DNA from: Chloroflexota bacterium
Lineage (GTDB): Bacteria; Chloroflexota; Anaerolineae; B4-G1
Length of the DNA stretch: 7,284 bases
NCBI GenBank assembly: GCA_003648125.1
Contig: QMOE01000103.1
Location: forward strand, 1-7,284
Direction: 5' to 3'
Within the stretch, counting starts at the first letter, position 1. Each line of letters begins with the position of its first letter. The notes beneath the pieces were generated by a model. That model was not told the origin of the DNA and ran no database searches. It was given only the letters and a program-made list of their open reading frames with translations. The translations under genes were made by a program, and so were the position numbers. Shown here one piece after another: positions 1 to 6,118 of this stretch.

Positions 1-401
1 AGCGTCTTGACCGTTTCCCAGTTCCACTGCGCACTTGGAGATGAAGCCGAGGAATTATCAGAATAGGAAGGGCTAGATTCCCATGCGTAATGGCGATCCA
101 GAACCAGGGTACCGCCCGAGGTTGTCGCGTTGGGATGAGATACCCAATTTTGCCACTGGGCCTCGGAGTCGATACGCCAGTTGCCACTGGCCTGGGCCAG
201 TTGCACCGCGCCGGAGTCGCCGGAGCCGCCGATCACTACCTCGGTGTTGCTAGGAGTGCCGTTGTCAAAGTCGCTGGTGCTGGTCTGGGTCCACGGTGAC
301 GGATCGGCCAGAGCCGGGGCGGCGCTGCCCAGCAGCAGGGCTACAAGCGTGAGCAACGTCAGGGTAACGAACAATGGGCGGCGGATAGTTTTTGTCTTCA
401 T
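1..401 (-). CDS. Secreted protein of unknown function, N-terminal part (runs off left edge)
   Basis: The frame is open from ATG at 401 to the window edge with no stop, so 133 residues are visible and the C-terminus is missing. Residues 1-32 form a typical Sec signal peptide: basic start (MKTKTIRR), a hydrophobic core at about 10-25 (LFVTLTLLTLVALLLG), and an Ala-Leu-Ala cleavage site at 30-32 before Asp33. The mature part is rich in Ser, Thr, Asn, Gly and Trp, with a stretch reading TSDFDNGTPSNTEVV, the composition of an extracellular beta-rich protein. AGGAGG at 406-411 lies 4 bases before the ATG. A second in-frame ATG with its own AGGAGG lies 96 bases upstream (ATG at 497) and would add 32 mostly polar residues. 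I chose 401 because it starts the signal peptide directly and because GC-rich third positions begin there. Function is not recognised; the product is probably exported or surface-attached. Confidence 0.72.
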   Translation of the reverse strand, partial: MKTKTIRRPLFVTLTLLTLVALLLGSAAPALADPSPWTQTSTSDFDNGTPSNTEVVIGGSGDSGAVQLAQASGNWRIDSEAQWQNWVSHPNATTSGGTLVLDRHYAWESSPSYSDNSSASSPSAQWNWETVKT

Positions 402-509
402 CTTTCCTCCTGGATAATGGAACAAGCTCTTTACAATAAACTCTTTTCCCCAATCTCGGGGGGCGTGGTTTCCTTTGGTGTGTGATTTCTCTCTCATCTA
501 ACTCCTCCT
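402..509 (-). promoter_or_regulatory. Leader with a second in-frame start and tandem ribosome binding sites
   Basis: On the minus strand AGGAGG (504-509) is followed after 6 bases by ATG (495-497). The frame then continues without a stop for 32 codons into the ATG at 401, which has its own AGGAGG (406-411). An in-frame TAG (498-500) sits directly before the upper ATG, so 497 is the longest possible start. The added peptide would begin MREKSHTKGNHAPRDWGKEF. Either the upper site is the true start, giving a long pre-signal extension, or it is a translated or decoy leader. I see no clear -10/-35 pair upstream of it. Confidence 0.45.
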
Positions 510-924
510 CAAACTAGAAAAATTGCTGTTGGTATGAAAGCGCAATAACATACTCCTCTCATATTCCCCAATTGGCGCATCCAAACCAGGCAATGACCTG
601 CCGCGAATCTGGTAGTGTTTCATACCCTGATCACTCCAAACGTAAAACGGGCCTGCCGCCGGTGCATAAACACACCGGGACACGCCCAGCCATTCGATAA
701 AGCAACAGTGGCAATTCTCAATCGAGTGCAATGATCAGGTCTAGCAAATGATCGTGTCTCAATCAATGATGTTCGTCCCTCTATAAAAGCGAGCCATGCC
801 AAACAGCACACACAGCCGGTCTGGTGCCCAGCTTATTCATTGTATGCAATGAGGATAACGAACTATATAGAAAATTATAGGAAATTCCCTAAAACACCCA
901 ATGCGCGGTCAGTGCTGCACGTAA

Positions 925-1026
925 CACAAGTTGGCAACTTGCGCCACGCACGAGGTGCATCTTTTCAATATCTTGGGGGAACGCGACCATCTTGGTCGCC
1001 AGATGCCAGCAAGATGCTGGCGTTCC
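925..1026. repeat. Cluster of short palindromes (hairpin repeat)
   Basis: Three hairpins follow one another: CAAGTT/AACTTG with a GGC loop (927-941), GCGACCA/TGGTCGC with a TCT loop (983-999), and GCCAGCA/TGCTGGC with an AGA loop (1005-1021). The last two are enclosed by a further pair of arms, GGAACGC (978-984) and GCGTTCC (1020-1026), so the 49 bases 978-1026 can fold into a small three-way structure. The pattern resembles dispersed REP-like palindromic repeats of bacterial intergenic DNA. No coding content is seen. Confidence 0.6.
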
Positions 1027-1098
1027 TTCACCTCACCCTCCATTTATTGAAAAGATACCACGAGGTACTGACTTCTCAAGTTCGTGTTCTATGATTGG

Positions 1099-1122
1099 GG
1101 TGCGTTTCATTTCGGTTGTAGG
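1099..1122 (+). repeat. Isolated copy of a repeat end
   Basis: The 24 bases beginning GGTGCGTTTCATTTCGGTT and ending GTAGG closely match the terminal segment of the inverted-repeat element at 5747-5835 (its right end read on the minus strand begins GGATGCGTTTCATTTCGGTT). No inward-facing partner is visible nearby, so this is a solo end or a decayed copy. Confidence 0.5.
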
Positions 1123-1178
1123 GTGGATTGGGCATGGTTCATCTGGAGCGGGGGAACTCGTTGACAAAAATCTGCCAG

Positions 1179-2066
1179 TCAATCGGGGACATCTGGTACA
1201 ACCGCTTCTCTCTTCCTTTGCTTCAACACCTCATCCACCCCCGGCAGCGGCGTACGCAGGAGCGACCGGGCGCGGGAGCAATTGAGGGTGCAATTGAGCG
1301 GGCGGCGTGGGTCAACCTGGCGCGCGCGGGCGGGGATGACCACGCCAGGGTCCAATCCGTGGAAGCGCAGCAGCCGCAGGCCGAACTCGTAGCGCGAAAG
1401 AACCTGCCCCCCGGCCACGTGCAACACGCCGGTATAGTCCATCCCCGCCAGTTCGACCACCGCCGCCGCCAGACTCTCCACCCACACCGGACAGCGCAAC
1501 TCGTCGGTGAACAGGCGCACCGGCCGGCCCGCTCTCACGCCCTCCACGATCCAGCGCACCTGCCGGGCCAAACGCGGCCGCCAGCCATAGATGAGCGAGG
1601 TGCGCACGATGACCGCCTCGGCCCCGGAAGCGCGCACCTCCACCTCGGCCAGCGCCTTGCTGCGCCCGTAAGAGGTGATGGGCACGGGCGGGTCATCCTC
1701 GGCATAGTTGCCCTGCTTGCCGTCAAAGAGCACGTCGGTGGAGATGTGGACTAGCCGCGCCCCGCGCGCGGCGGCCGCGCGGGCCACGTGACCGCTGCCG
1801 TCCGTGTTGACTGCCTCAAAGTCGGCGCCGCCGTAGCCGGGGTTGGCCGCCGCCGTGTGGACGATGACCGCCGGGCGCACCGCGTCCACCAACGCCATCA
1901 CCGCCGATTCGTCCCGCACGTCCAGCCGGCGCCAAGCCGCGCCGGGTTCGTCCACGGGATGGGTCAGATAAGTCGCGGTCACGTCCCATCTGGTGCGGGC
2001 CAGCCGCGCGACCCACCCGCCCAGGTAGCCGCTGCCGCCGGTCACGAGCATTTGGGGGTTAGTCAT
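1179..2066 (-). CDS. RmlD-like extended SDR oxidoreductase (NAD(P)-dependent, sugar-nucleotide type)
   Basis: 295 residues. The N-terminus carries the Rossmann dinucleotide motif TGGSGYLG at residues 9-16, followed by HTAA (70-73), an Asn at 87 in VNTDGSGHVA, STD at 109-111 and the catalytic pair Tyr133-x-x-x-Lys137 (YGRSK). The order STDVLFDG...Y.EDDPP.P...YGRSKALAE is characteristic of the dTDP-4-dehydrorhamnose reductase (RmlD) branch of extended SDRs, and the length suits it. The C-terminal third (about 180-290) is the substrate-binding part. The substrate cannot be read from sequence, and no rhamnose-pathway genes (rmlA, B, C) are in view, so the rhamnose assignment is not made. The start is ATG at 2066 with GGAGG at 2070-2074. 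An in-frame ATG 40 codons upstream lacks a ribosome site and would run through the divergent promoter region. It is divergent from the acyl-CoA ligase gene. Confidence 0.88.
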   Translation of the reverse strand: MTNPQMLVTGGSGYLGGWVARLARTRWDVTATYLTHPVDEPGAAWRRLDVRDESAVMALVDAVRPAVIVHTAAANPGYGGADFEAVNTDGSGHVARAAAARGARLVHISTDVLFDGKQGNYAEDDPPVPITSYGRSKALAEVEVRASGAEAVIVRTSLIYGWRPRLARQVRWIVEGVRAGRPVRLFTDELRCPVWVESLAAAVVELAGMDYTGVLHVAGGQVLSRYEFGLRLLRFHGLDPGVVIPARARQVDPRRPLNCTLNCSRARSLLRTPLPGVDEVLKQRKREAVVPDVPD

Positions 2067-2166
2067 CGTCCTCCCTCGACTGGACAAAAGTAGCCACCTT
2101 GATGTATCATGCGCCTTACCAATCACGTGTCGCGTCAAGTATACCACAGTTATGAGGAGGCCAACA
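2067..2166. promoter_or_regulatory. Divergent promoter region between SDR and acyl-CoA ligase genes
   Basis: These 100 bases separate two divergent starts and must hold both promoters. For the rightward gene a weak candidate is TTACCA (2116-2121), an 18-base spacer, and TATACC (2140-2145), which would start RNA near 2152 and leave a short leader containing AGGAGG. The same GTATAC core reads TATACT leftward and could serve as a -10 for the SDR gene, though no good -35 accompanies it. Assignments are tentative. Confidence 0.35.
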
Positions 2167-4260
2167 TTGAAAGACCTACTGCACACATTTTTTCACCCGC
2201 GCGGCGTCGCCGTTCTGGGCGCGAGCGCCAACCCCATCAAACTGAGCCACGGCGTGCTGCGCAACCTGGTCACACACGGCTACCCCGGTCACGCCTACCC
2301 GGTCAATCCAAAGGGGGGCGAGATGCTGGGACTGCGGGTCTACACTTCCGTGGCCGATGTGCCCGACCCGGTGGATCTGGCGGTGATCGTCCTCTCTGCC
2401 GAGCGGACGGTGGAAGCGCTGGAGGAATGTGGGCAGCGCGGCATCAAGGCCGTCGTCCTCATCGCCTCCGGCTTTGGCGAGTTGGGAGCCGGAGGGCAGG
2501 AACGGGAGGCGCAACTGGAAGAAATCGCCCGTCGGTACGGGATGCGCTTCATCGGCCCCAACTGCGTCGGCGTGGTGGATACCTACGCGCCCATTGACAC
2601 CACTTTCAGCCGTACGATGCCGATCCAGGGAGTCATCGGCTTTGTCTCCCACTCGGGCGCGGTCTGCGGCGGGACGATGGACTGGGCCAGCGCGGTCGGC
2701 GTCGGTTTTTCCCGCGTCATCAGCCTGGGCAACCAGGTGGACGTGGACGTGGCGGACGCGCTGAACTCGCTGGCGGCCGACCCGCATACCCAGGTCGTGG
2801 CCGCCTACATCGAAGGGTTGCCCAACGGGCGGCGGTTCGTCGAGGCGGCCCGCCGGTTGACCCCGCACAAGCCGCTGGTGGTACTCAAGGCGGGACGCAC
2901 TCCCAGCGGGACGCGGGCAGTAGCCTCCCACACCGGCGCTCTGGCCGGGGCAGACCAGGCTTTCCTGGCCGCCTGCCGCCAGGCCGGAGCGGTCCCGGTG
3001 GAGAACCTGGAGGAACTGGTAGACGCGGCCATCGCGCTGGCCTACCGGAAGCCACCACAGGGGCCGGGGATGGCGATCCTGACCAACGCCGGAGGACCGT
3101 CGGCGGTGGGGGCGGACGCGCTCGACCGGCAGGGGCTGCGCCTGGCGGATCTGAGCGCCGAGACCCAGGCGCGGCTACGGGAGATCTGCCCGCCGGGGAC
3201 GATGACCGGCAATCCAGTGGACATGCTGGGCGGCCCGCGACCGGAGCAGTACACGCGAGCGTTAGAGGCACTGCTGGCGGCCCCTGAGGTGGACGGCGTG
3301 ATGGTGGTCTATGTGCCCCAGGCAATCACGCCGCCCCACGACGTGGCCGCAGCGGTGGGCCGCGTGGGAGAGGAAAGCGAGAAGCCGGTAGTCTGTTGCA
3401 TCTCCGGTGGGGGCGGTATCCGCGCCGCCGCCCGCGGACTGCACGCTCACTCCATCCCCCATTACCTGACCCCCGCCCGCGCCGCGCTCGGCCTGAGCGC
3501 GTTGTGGCGGTATGGGCACATCCAGACACGATCCCCGGTCGAACTAGAGACGGCGCAAGTGGATCGGGAACGGGCGCGAGTGCTGATAGAGCAAGTCCTA
3601 TCTGCCGAAAGTCAAGCCCTGGACCCACAGGCAGGGGCGGAACTGGCGGCGGATTACGGCCTGGCGACGCCTCCCTCCGGCCTGGCGACGACCAGCGACG
3701 AGGCGGCGACGCTGGCGGAGCGGATGGGCTACCCGGTGGCCCTCAAGCGGGTCGCGCCGGGCGTGGTCCACAAGGCCGATACAGGTGGCGTGGCACTGGG
3801 GCTGGCGGACGCCGAGGCGGTGCGGGAATCATTCGCGCGCATCGTCGGCCCAGGAGAGCGGGGCTTTGTGCAGCGCATGTCACCCCACGGGTTAGAGGTC
3901 ATCGTGGGGGCGCAGCGAGACGAGCAGTTTGGCCCGCTGGTGATGTTCGGCCTGGGCGGGACTTTTGTGGAGGTGTTGAAAGACGTGGCCTTCCGCCTGG
4001 CTCCGTTGAGCGCAGCGGAGGCGCGGGAGATGGTAGCGGAGACGGCAGCGGGCAAACTACTGGCGGGCGTGCGCGGTCAGCCGCCGGGTGACGTCGAGGC
4101 GGTTGTCGAGGCGCTGTGCCGGGTGGGGCAACTGATGGCCGATCTGCCGGAGGTAGCGGAGGTGGACATCAATCCGCTGATCGTGGGCCGGGCGGGTGAG
4201 GGGGCCTGGGCGGTGGATGTGCGGGTTATGTTGGGGAGCCAACTGCCGCAGAGCGATTGA
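2167..4260 (+). CDS. Acetate/acyl-CoA ligase (ADP-forming), fused alpha-beta chain
   Basis: A 697-residue single-chain ADP-forming acyl-CoA synthetase. It converts an acyl-CoA, ADP and phosphate to the free acid, CoA and ATP, making ATP at the end of fermentation. Domains in order: CoA-binding Rossmann fold (about 8-125, GVAVLGASANP near its start), succinyl-CoA-ligase-like domain (about 145-285) with SHSG, a second ligase-like domain (about 300-445), and an ATP-grasp domain (about 475-690). Key residues counted from TTG: His255 in SHTGALAG, the expected phospho-histidine; His535 in HKADTGG, matching the second histidine of the beta part; GLGGTFVE at 595-602; EVDINPL at 665-671. No GNAT domain follows, so it is not a Pat-type protein acetyltransferase. 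An ATG at 2152 is in frame but has no ribosome site; AGGAGG at 2155-2160 is ideally spaced (6 bases) for TTG at 2167, so I chose TTG. Preferred acid (acetate or branched/aryl) is unknown. Confidence 0.92.
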   Translation: MKDLLHTFFHPRGVAVLGASANPIKLSHGVLRNLVTHGYPGHAYPVNPKGGEMLGLRVYTSVADVPDPVDLAVIVLSAERTVEALEECGQRGIKAVVLIASGFGELGAGGQEREAQLEEIARRYGMRFIGPNCVGVVDTYAPIDTTFSRTMPIQGVIGFVSHSGAVCGGTMDWASAVGVGFSRVISLGNQVDVDVADALNSLAADPHTQVVAAYIEGLPNGRRFVEAARRLTPHKPLVVLKAGRTPSGTRAVASHTGALAGADQAFLAACRQAGAVPVENLEELVDAAIALAYRKPPQGPGMAILTNAGGPSAVGADALDRQGLRLADLSAETQARLREICPPGTMTGNPVDMLGGPRPEQYTRALEALLAAPEVDGVMVVYVPQAITPPHDVAAAVGRVGEESEKPVVCCISGGGGIRAAARGLHAHSIPHYLTPARAALGLSALWRYGHIQTRSPVELETAQVDRERARVLIEQVLSAESQALDPQAGAELAADYGLATPPSGLATTSDEAATLAERMGYPVALKRVAPGVVHKADTGGVALGLADAEAVRESFARIVGPGERGFVQRMSPHGLEVIVGAQRDEQFGPLVMFGLGGTFVEVLKDVAFRLAPLSAAEAREMVAETAAGKLLAGVRGQPPGDVEAVVEALCRVGQLMADLPEVAEVDINPLIVGRAGEGAWAVDVRVMLGSQLPQSD

Positions 4261-4266
4261 ACGTTA

Positions 4267-4299
4267 AGAGACCAGGTTTCTCGGAGAAACCTGGTCTCT
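4267..4299. terminator. Palindrome between convergent genes, likely bidirectional terminator or repeat
   Basis: Two 16-base arms (4267-4282 and 4284-4299) are perfect reverse complements around a single central G at 4283; the left arm reads AGAGACCAGGTTTCTC. It lies 6 bases after the ligase stop and 23 bases past the stop of the tryptophanase gene on the other strand, the expected place for a shared terminator. No T-run follows the stem on the plus strand, so it is not a classical intrinsic terminator. A degenerate relative at 6698-6731 suggests it belongs to a dispersed repeat family. Confidence 0.55.
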
Positions 4300-4322
4300 G
4301 CTCCTGTCCGAACGCGGCTCGC

Positions 4323-5699
4323 CTACAGCGGCTCAAAGTGGGCCGTAAAGTGACGCAGGAGGGCCGGCGCATAGGTAAAGCGCATACCCCGAAGCTGATC
4401 GCGTCGCTCGTAGATGCGCTGGCAGGTCTCGGCTACACAGTCCAGGTGGGCCTGAGTGTAGACCCGGCGGGGAATCGCCATGCGCACCAACTCTAGCTCC
4501 GGATAGACCATCTCGCCCGTCTCTGGGTCCTCACGGGCGAACGCCACGCTCCCGATCTCTACCGCGCGCACGCCGCCCTCCAGGTACAGTTCACAGGCAA
4601 GTGCCTGGCCTGGCAGTTCAGACTGCGGGATGTGCGGCAGAAATCGTTTAGCGTCTATGTAGACGGCGTGGCCGCCGGGAGGCTCCAGGATGGGAACGCC
4701 CCCCTCCACCAACCGGTCGCCCAGGTACTTGGTGTGGGCGATGCGGTAAGCCAGATATTGCTCGTCCAACCCCTCCCACAACCCACGGGCGATTGCTTCC
4801 AGGTCACGCCCGGCCAACCCGCCGTAGGTGGGGAACCCCTCGCGGATGATCAGTTCTTGGCGCACGCGCTCGTTCAGCGATTCGTCGTTCATCGCCAAAA
4901 AGCCGCCGATGTTGACCAGCGCGTCTTTCTTGGCCGACATGGTGCAGCCGTCGGCGTAGGAGAACATCTCGCGGGCGATTTCGAGCACGGGCGTCTCGGC
5001 ATAGTCGGGATCGCGCAGCTTGATGAAATAGGCATTCTCGGCATAGCGGCAGGCATCAAGGAAGAAGGGGATGTCGTACTTGTGCAGCAGTTCGCCGGTG
5101 GCGCGGATGTTGCCCATCGAGACGGGCTGGCCGCCGCCGGCGTTGTTCGTCACCGTCAGCATCCCTACCGGGATGTTCTCCGGCCCCTCCTCTTTGATGA
5201 ACATCGCCAGCTTTTTAATGTCTACGTCCCCTTTGAAGGGGGCGTGGCTGGTGGGGTTTAGCCCCTCCTCGGCCAGCAGGTTGACCGGGTTGCCGCCCCG
5301 GGCCAGGATGTTGGCCTGGGTAGTGTCAAAGTGCATGTTGCTGGGCACCGATTGGCCCGGCTCGACCATGCAGGAGAACAAGATGTTCTCGGCCGCGCGC
5401 CCCTGGTGAGTGGGCACAAAGTGCTCAAAGCCGGTGATGGACTTGATCGCATCTTCCAGGTTGAAAAAGTTGCGGCATCCGGCGTAGCTTTCGTCGCCCC
5501 TCATTATGCCGGCCCACTGATTGTCGGACATCGCCGCTGTGCCAGAATCGGTCAGCAGATCAATGTAAATATCCTCGGCGCGAATGGCAAAAACATTGTA
5601 GCCGGCCTGCTGCAAAATCTTTTCTCGCTCGGCGCGGGTGGTCTGGCGGATGGGTTCGACGACCTTGATCCTGAATGGTTCAACTGGAAACTTGGCCAT
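4323..5699 (-). CDS. tnaA: Tryptophanase (beta-eliminating lyase of the tryptophanase/tyrosine phenol-lyase family)
   Basis: 458 residues, full length, a cytoplasmic PLP enzyme of aminotransferase fold. Family landmarks: EPFRIK near the N-terminus, DIYIDLLTDSGT (43-54), PTHQGR (96-101), the PLP-stacking Phe124, Asp215 and Arg218 in LDACR, and the PLP lysine Lys258 in SAKKD. Tryptophanase and tyrosine phenol-lyase (TPL) differ at a few ring-binding positions. Here these read Asp125 (Thr in TPL), Val380 and Ile382 in AVEIG (Met and Arg in TPL) and His450 in RHFTA (Phe in TPL), all as in tryptophanase. The predicted reaction is L-tryptophan to indole, pyruvate and ammonia. Length and stretches such as MFSYADGCTMS are closer to TPL, so TPL-like or mixed activity cannot be excluded. 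The start is ATG 5699; AAGGAG (5712-5717) sits 12 bases upstream, rather far. No TnaC-like leader peptide or tryptophan permease is in view. The gene is convergent with the acyl-CoA ligase. Confidence 0.88.
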   Translation of the reverse strand: MAKFPVEPFRIKVVEPIRQTTRAEREKILQQAGYNVFAIRAEDIYIDLLTDSGTAAMSDNQWAGIMRGDESYAGCRNFFNLEDAIKSITGFEHFVPTHQGRAAENILFSCMVEPGQSVPSNMHFDTTQANILARGGNPVNLLAEEGLNPTSHAPFKGDVDIKKLAMFIKEEGPENIPVGMLTVTNNAGGGQPVSMGNIRATGELLHKYDIPFFLDACRYAENAYFIKLRDPDYAETPVLEIAREMFSYADGCTMSAKKDALVNIGGFLAMNDESLNERVRQELIIREGFPTYGGLAGRDLEAIARGLWEGLDEQYLAYRIAHTKYLGDRLVEGGVPILEPPGGHAVYIDAKRFLPHIPQSELPGQALACELYLEGGVRAVEIGSVAFAREDPETGEMVYPELELVRMAIPRRVYTQAHLDCVAETCQRIYERRDQLRGMRFTYAPALLRHFTAHFEPL

Positions 5700-5746
5700 A
5701 GTTAGTATACGCTCCTTGTTTGATGTTTGTTGTTCAATATCAATTA

Positions 5747-5835
5747 GGTGTGTTTCAAATGAGTTGGGTAGGCGCGCTTTCCATAGCGCGCGGTATGGAA
5801 ACCGCGCCTACTTTTAACCGAAATGAAACGCATCC
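5747..5835. repeat. Inverted-repeat element upstream of tnaA
   Basis: The core is a hairpin with 18-base arms (5768-5785, GTAGGCGCGCTTTCCATA; 5794-5811) matching at 17 of 18 positions around an 8-base GC loop. Outside it, the imperfect ends GGTGTGTTTCA (5747-5757) and, on the minus strand, GGATGCGTTTCA (5835-5824) extend the inverted symmetry to about 89 bases. The end sequence recurs at 1099-1122. This looks like a small non-coding MITE- or REP-type element. Its left edge is only 47 bases before the tnaA start, so it probably overlaps or borders that gene's promoter. Confidence 0.65.
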
Positions 5836-5910
5836 ATATCAATCATTGCCCACATTGCTGTTGGCGAATCATGTTACCACAATTTCTGTCTTTGTGCGAG
5901 AATCGGCTAG

Positions 5911-6019
5911 CTTGGGAGCGCGGGCGTCCCGGCCCGCATTTTTTGCGGTCATCTTGACTTGTCGTAAGGGCGAGGCAGTGCCTCGCCCCTTCCTCAGCGG
6001 GGACGCCTGCGCTCCCAGC
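5911..6019. repeat. Composite nested palindromic repeat
   Basis: The outer arms 5912-5930 and 6000-6018 are inverted repeats matching at 17 of 19 positions (core GGGAGCGC and GGCGTCCC). Inside the left part are two hairpins: GCGGGC/GCCCGC (5920-5925 with 5932-5937) and CCGCA/TGCGG around a T-loop (5934-5948). The right part contains a perfect palindrome (5968-5988). The arrangement suggests one repeat nested inside another. Nothing coding is recognisable. It lies between the divergent tnaA and metallophosphoesterase genes. Confidence 0.6.
5968..5988. repeat. Perfect 10+10 palindrome
   Basis: GGGCGAGGCA (5968-5977) and TGCCTCGCCC (5979-5988) are exact reverse complements around one central G. 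Flanking AA and TT nearly extend the symmetry, with one extra C on the right. It is GC-rich and could fold as a very stable hairpin. It sits between the outer arms of the composite repeat and may be an independently mobile or spreading unit. Confidence 0.6.
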
Positions 6020-6067
6020 AAGATCCACTACCAGGCGCAAAAATTTGACGCCCACCCGCGAAGCAAG

Positions 6068-6096
6068 TTGTACAAATCCGGTGAGCGTGTTAAACT
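6068..6096 (+). promoter_or_regulatory. Possible promoter of the metallophosphoesterase gene
   Basis: TTGTAC (6068-6073) and TAAACT (6091-6096) are separated by 17 bases. They match the sigma-70 consensus at only 3/6 and 4/6 positions. The implied RNA start near 6103 would give a leader of about 16 bases. The position is sensible because the composite repeat ends just upstream, but the match is weak. Confidence 0.25.
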
Positions 6097-6118
6097 GTTT
6101 GCTCTTTTGGGTTGATAA

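Larger units (their letters stand above)
510..1178. other. Gene-poor intergenic spacer
   Basis: About 670 bases between the secreted-protein gene and the end of the SDR gene. It is visibly AT-richer than the genes, especially around 840-900. The short open frames here lack a ribosome binding site and recognisable protein features. It holds a small hairpin (TCATTG at 837-842 with CAATGA at 847-852), the palindrome cluster at 925-1026 and an isolated repeat end at 1099-1122. I see no tRNA or other RNA gene. Any promoter of the leftward secreted-protein gene should lie in the first part, but no convincing -10/-35 pair stands out. Confidence 0.55.

Noticed and set aside
531..626. Inverted repeat GGTATGAAA (531-539) and TTTCATACC (618-626)
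   Set aside because: Only 9 bases with a 78-base gap in AT-rich DNA; could be chance.
498..731. 77-codon minus-strand frame ending immediately before the upper ATG of the secreted-protein gene
   Set aside because: It starts at TTG with no ribosome site, has no recognisable protein features and lies in AT-rich spacer; possibly transcribed leader only.
925..1026. CRISPR-like or tRNA-like structure
   Set aside because: The hairpins differ in sequence and are not evenly spaced direct repeats; no tRNA arms or CCA end are present.
840..1094. 84-codon plus-strand frame
   Set aside because: It runs through the palindrome cluster, has no good ribosome site, and its peptide simply reads the hairpin repeats.
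1128..1754. 208-codon plus-strand frame
   Set aside because: Antisense to the SDR gene; His/Arg/Gln-rich composition typical of a GC-rich shadow frame.
2067..2186. N-terminal extension of the SDR to an upstream ATG
   Set aside because: No ribosome site, homology begins at MTNPQMLVTGGSG, and the extension would overlap the divergent ligase start.
2176..2931. 251-codon minus-strand frame antisense to the ligase gene
   Set aside because: Shadow frame of a strong GC-rich coding region with no protein features of its own.
5700..5835. TnaC-like regulatory leader peptide before tnaA
   Set aside because: The only short frame seen (nine codons from the repeat) has no Trp codon and no suitable ribosome site.
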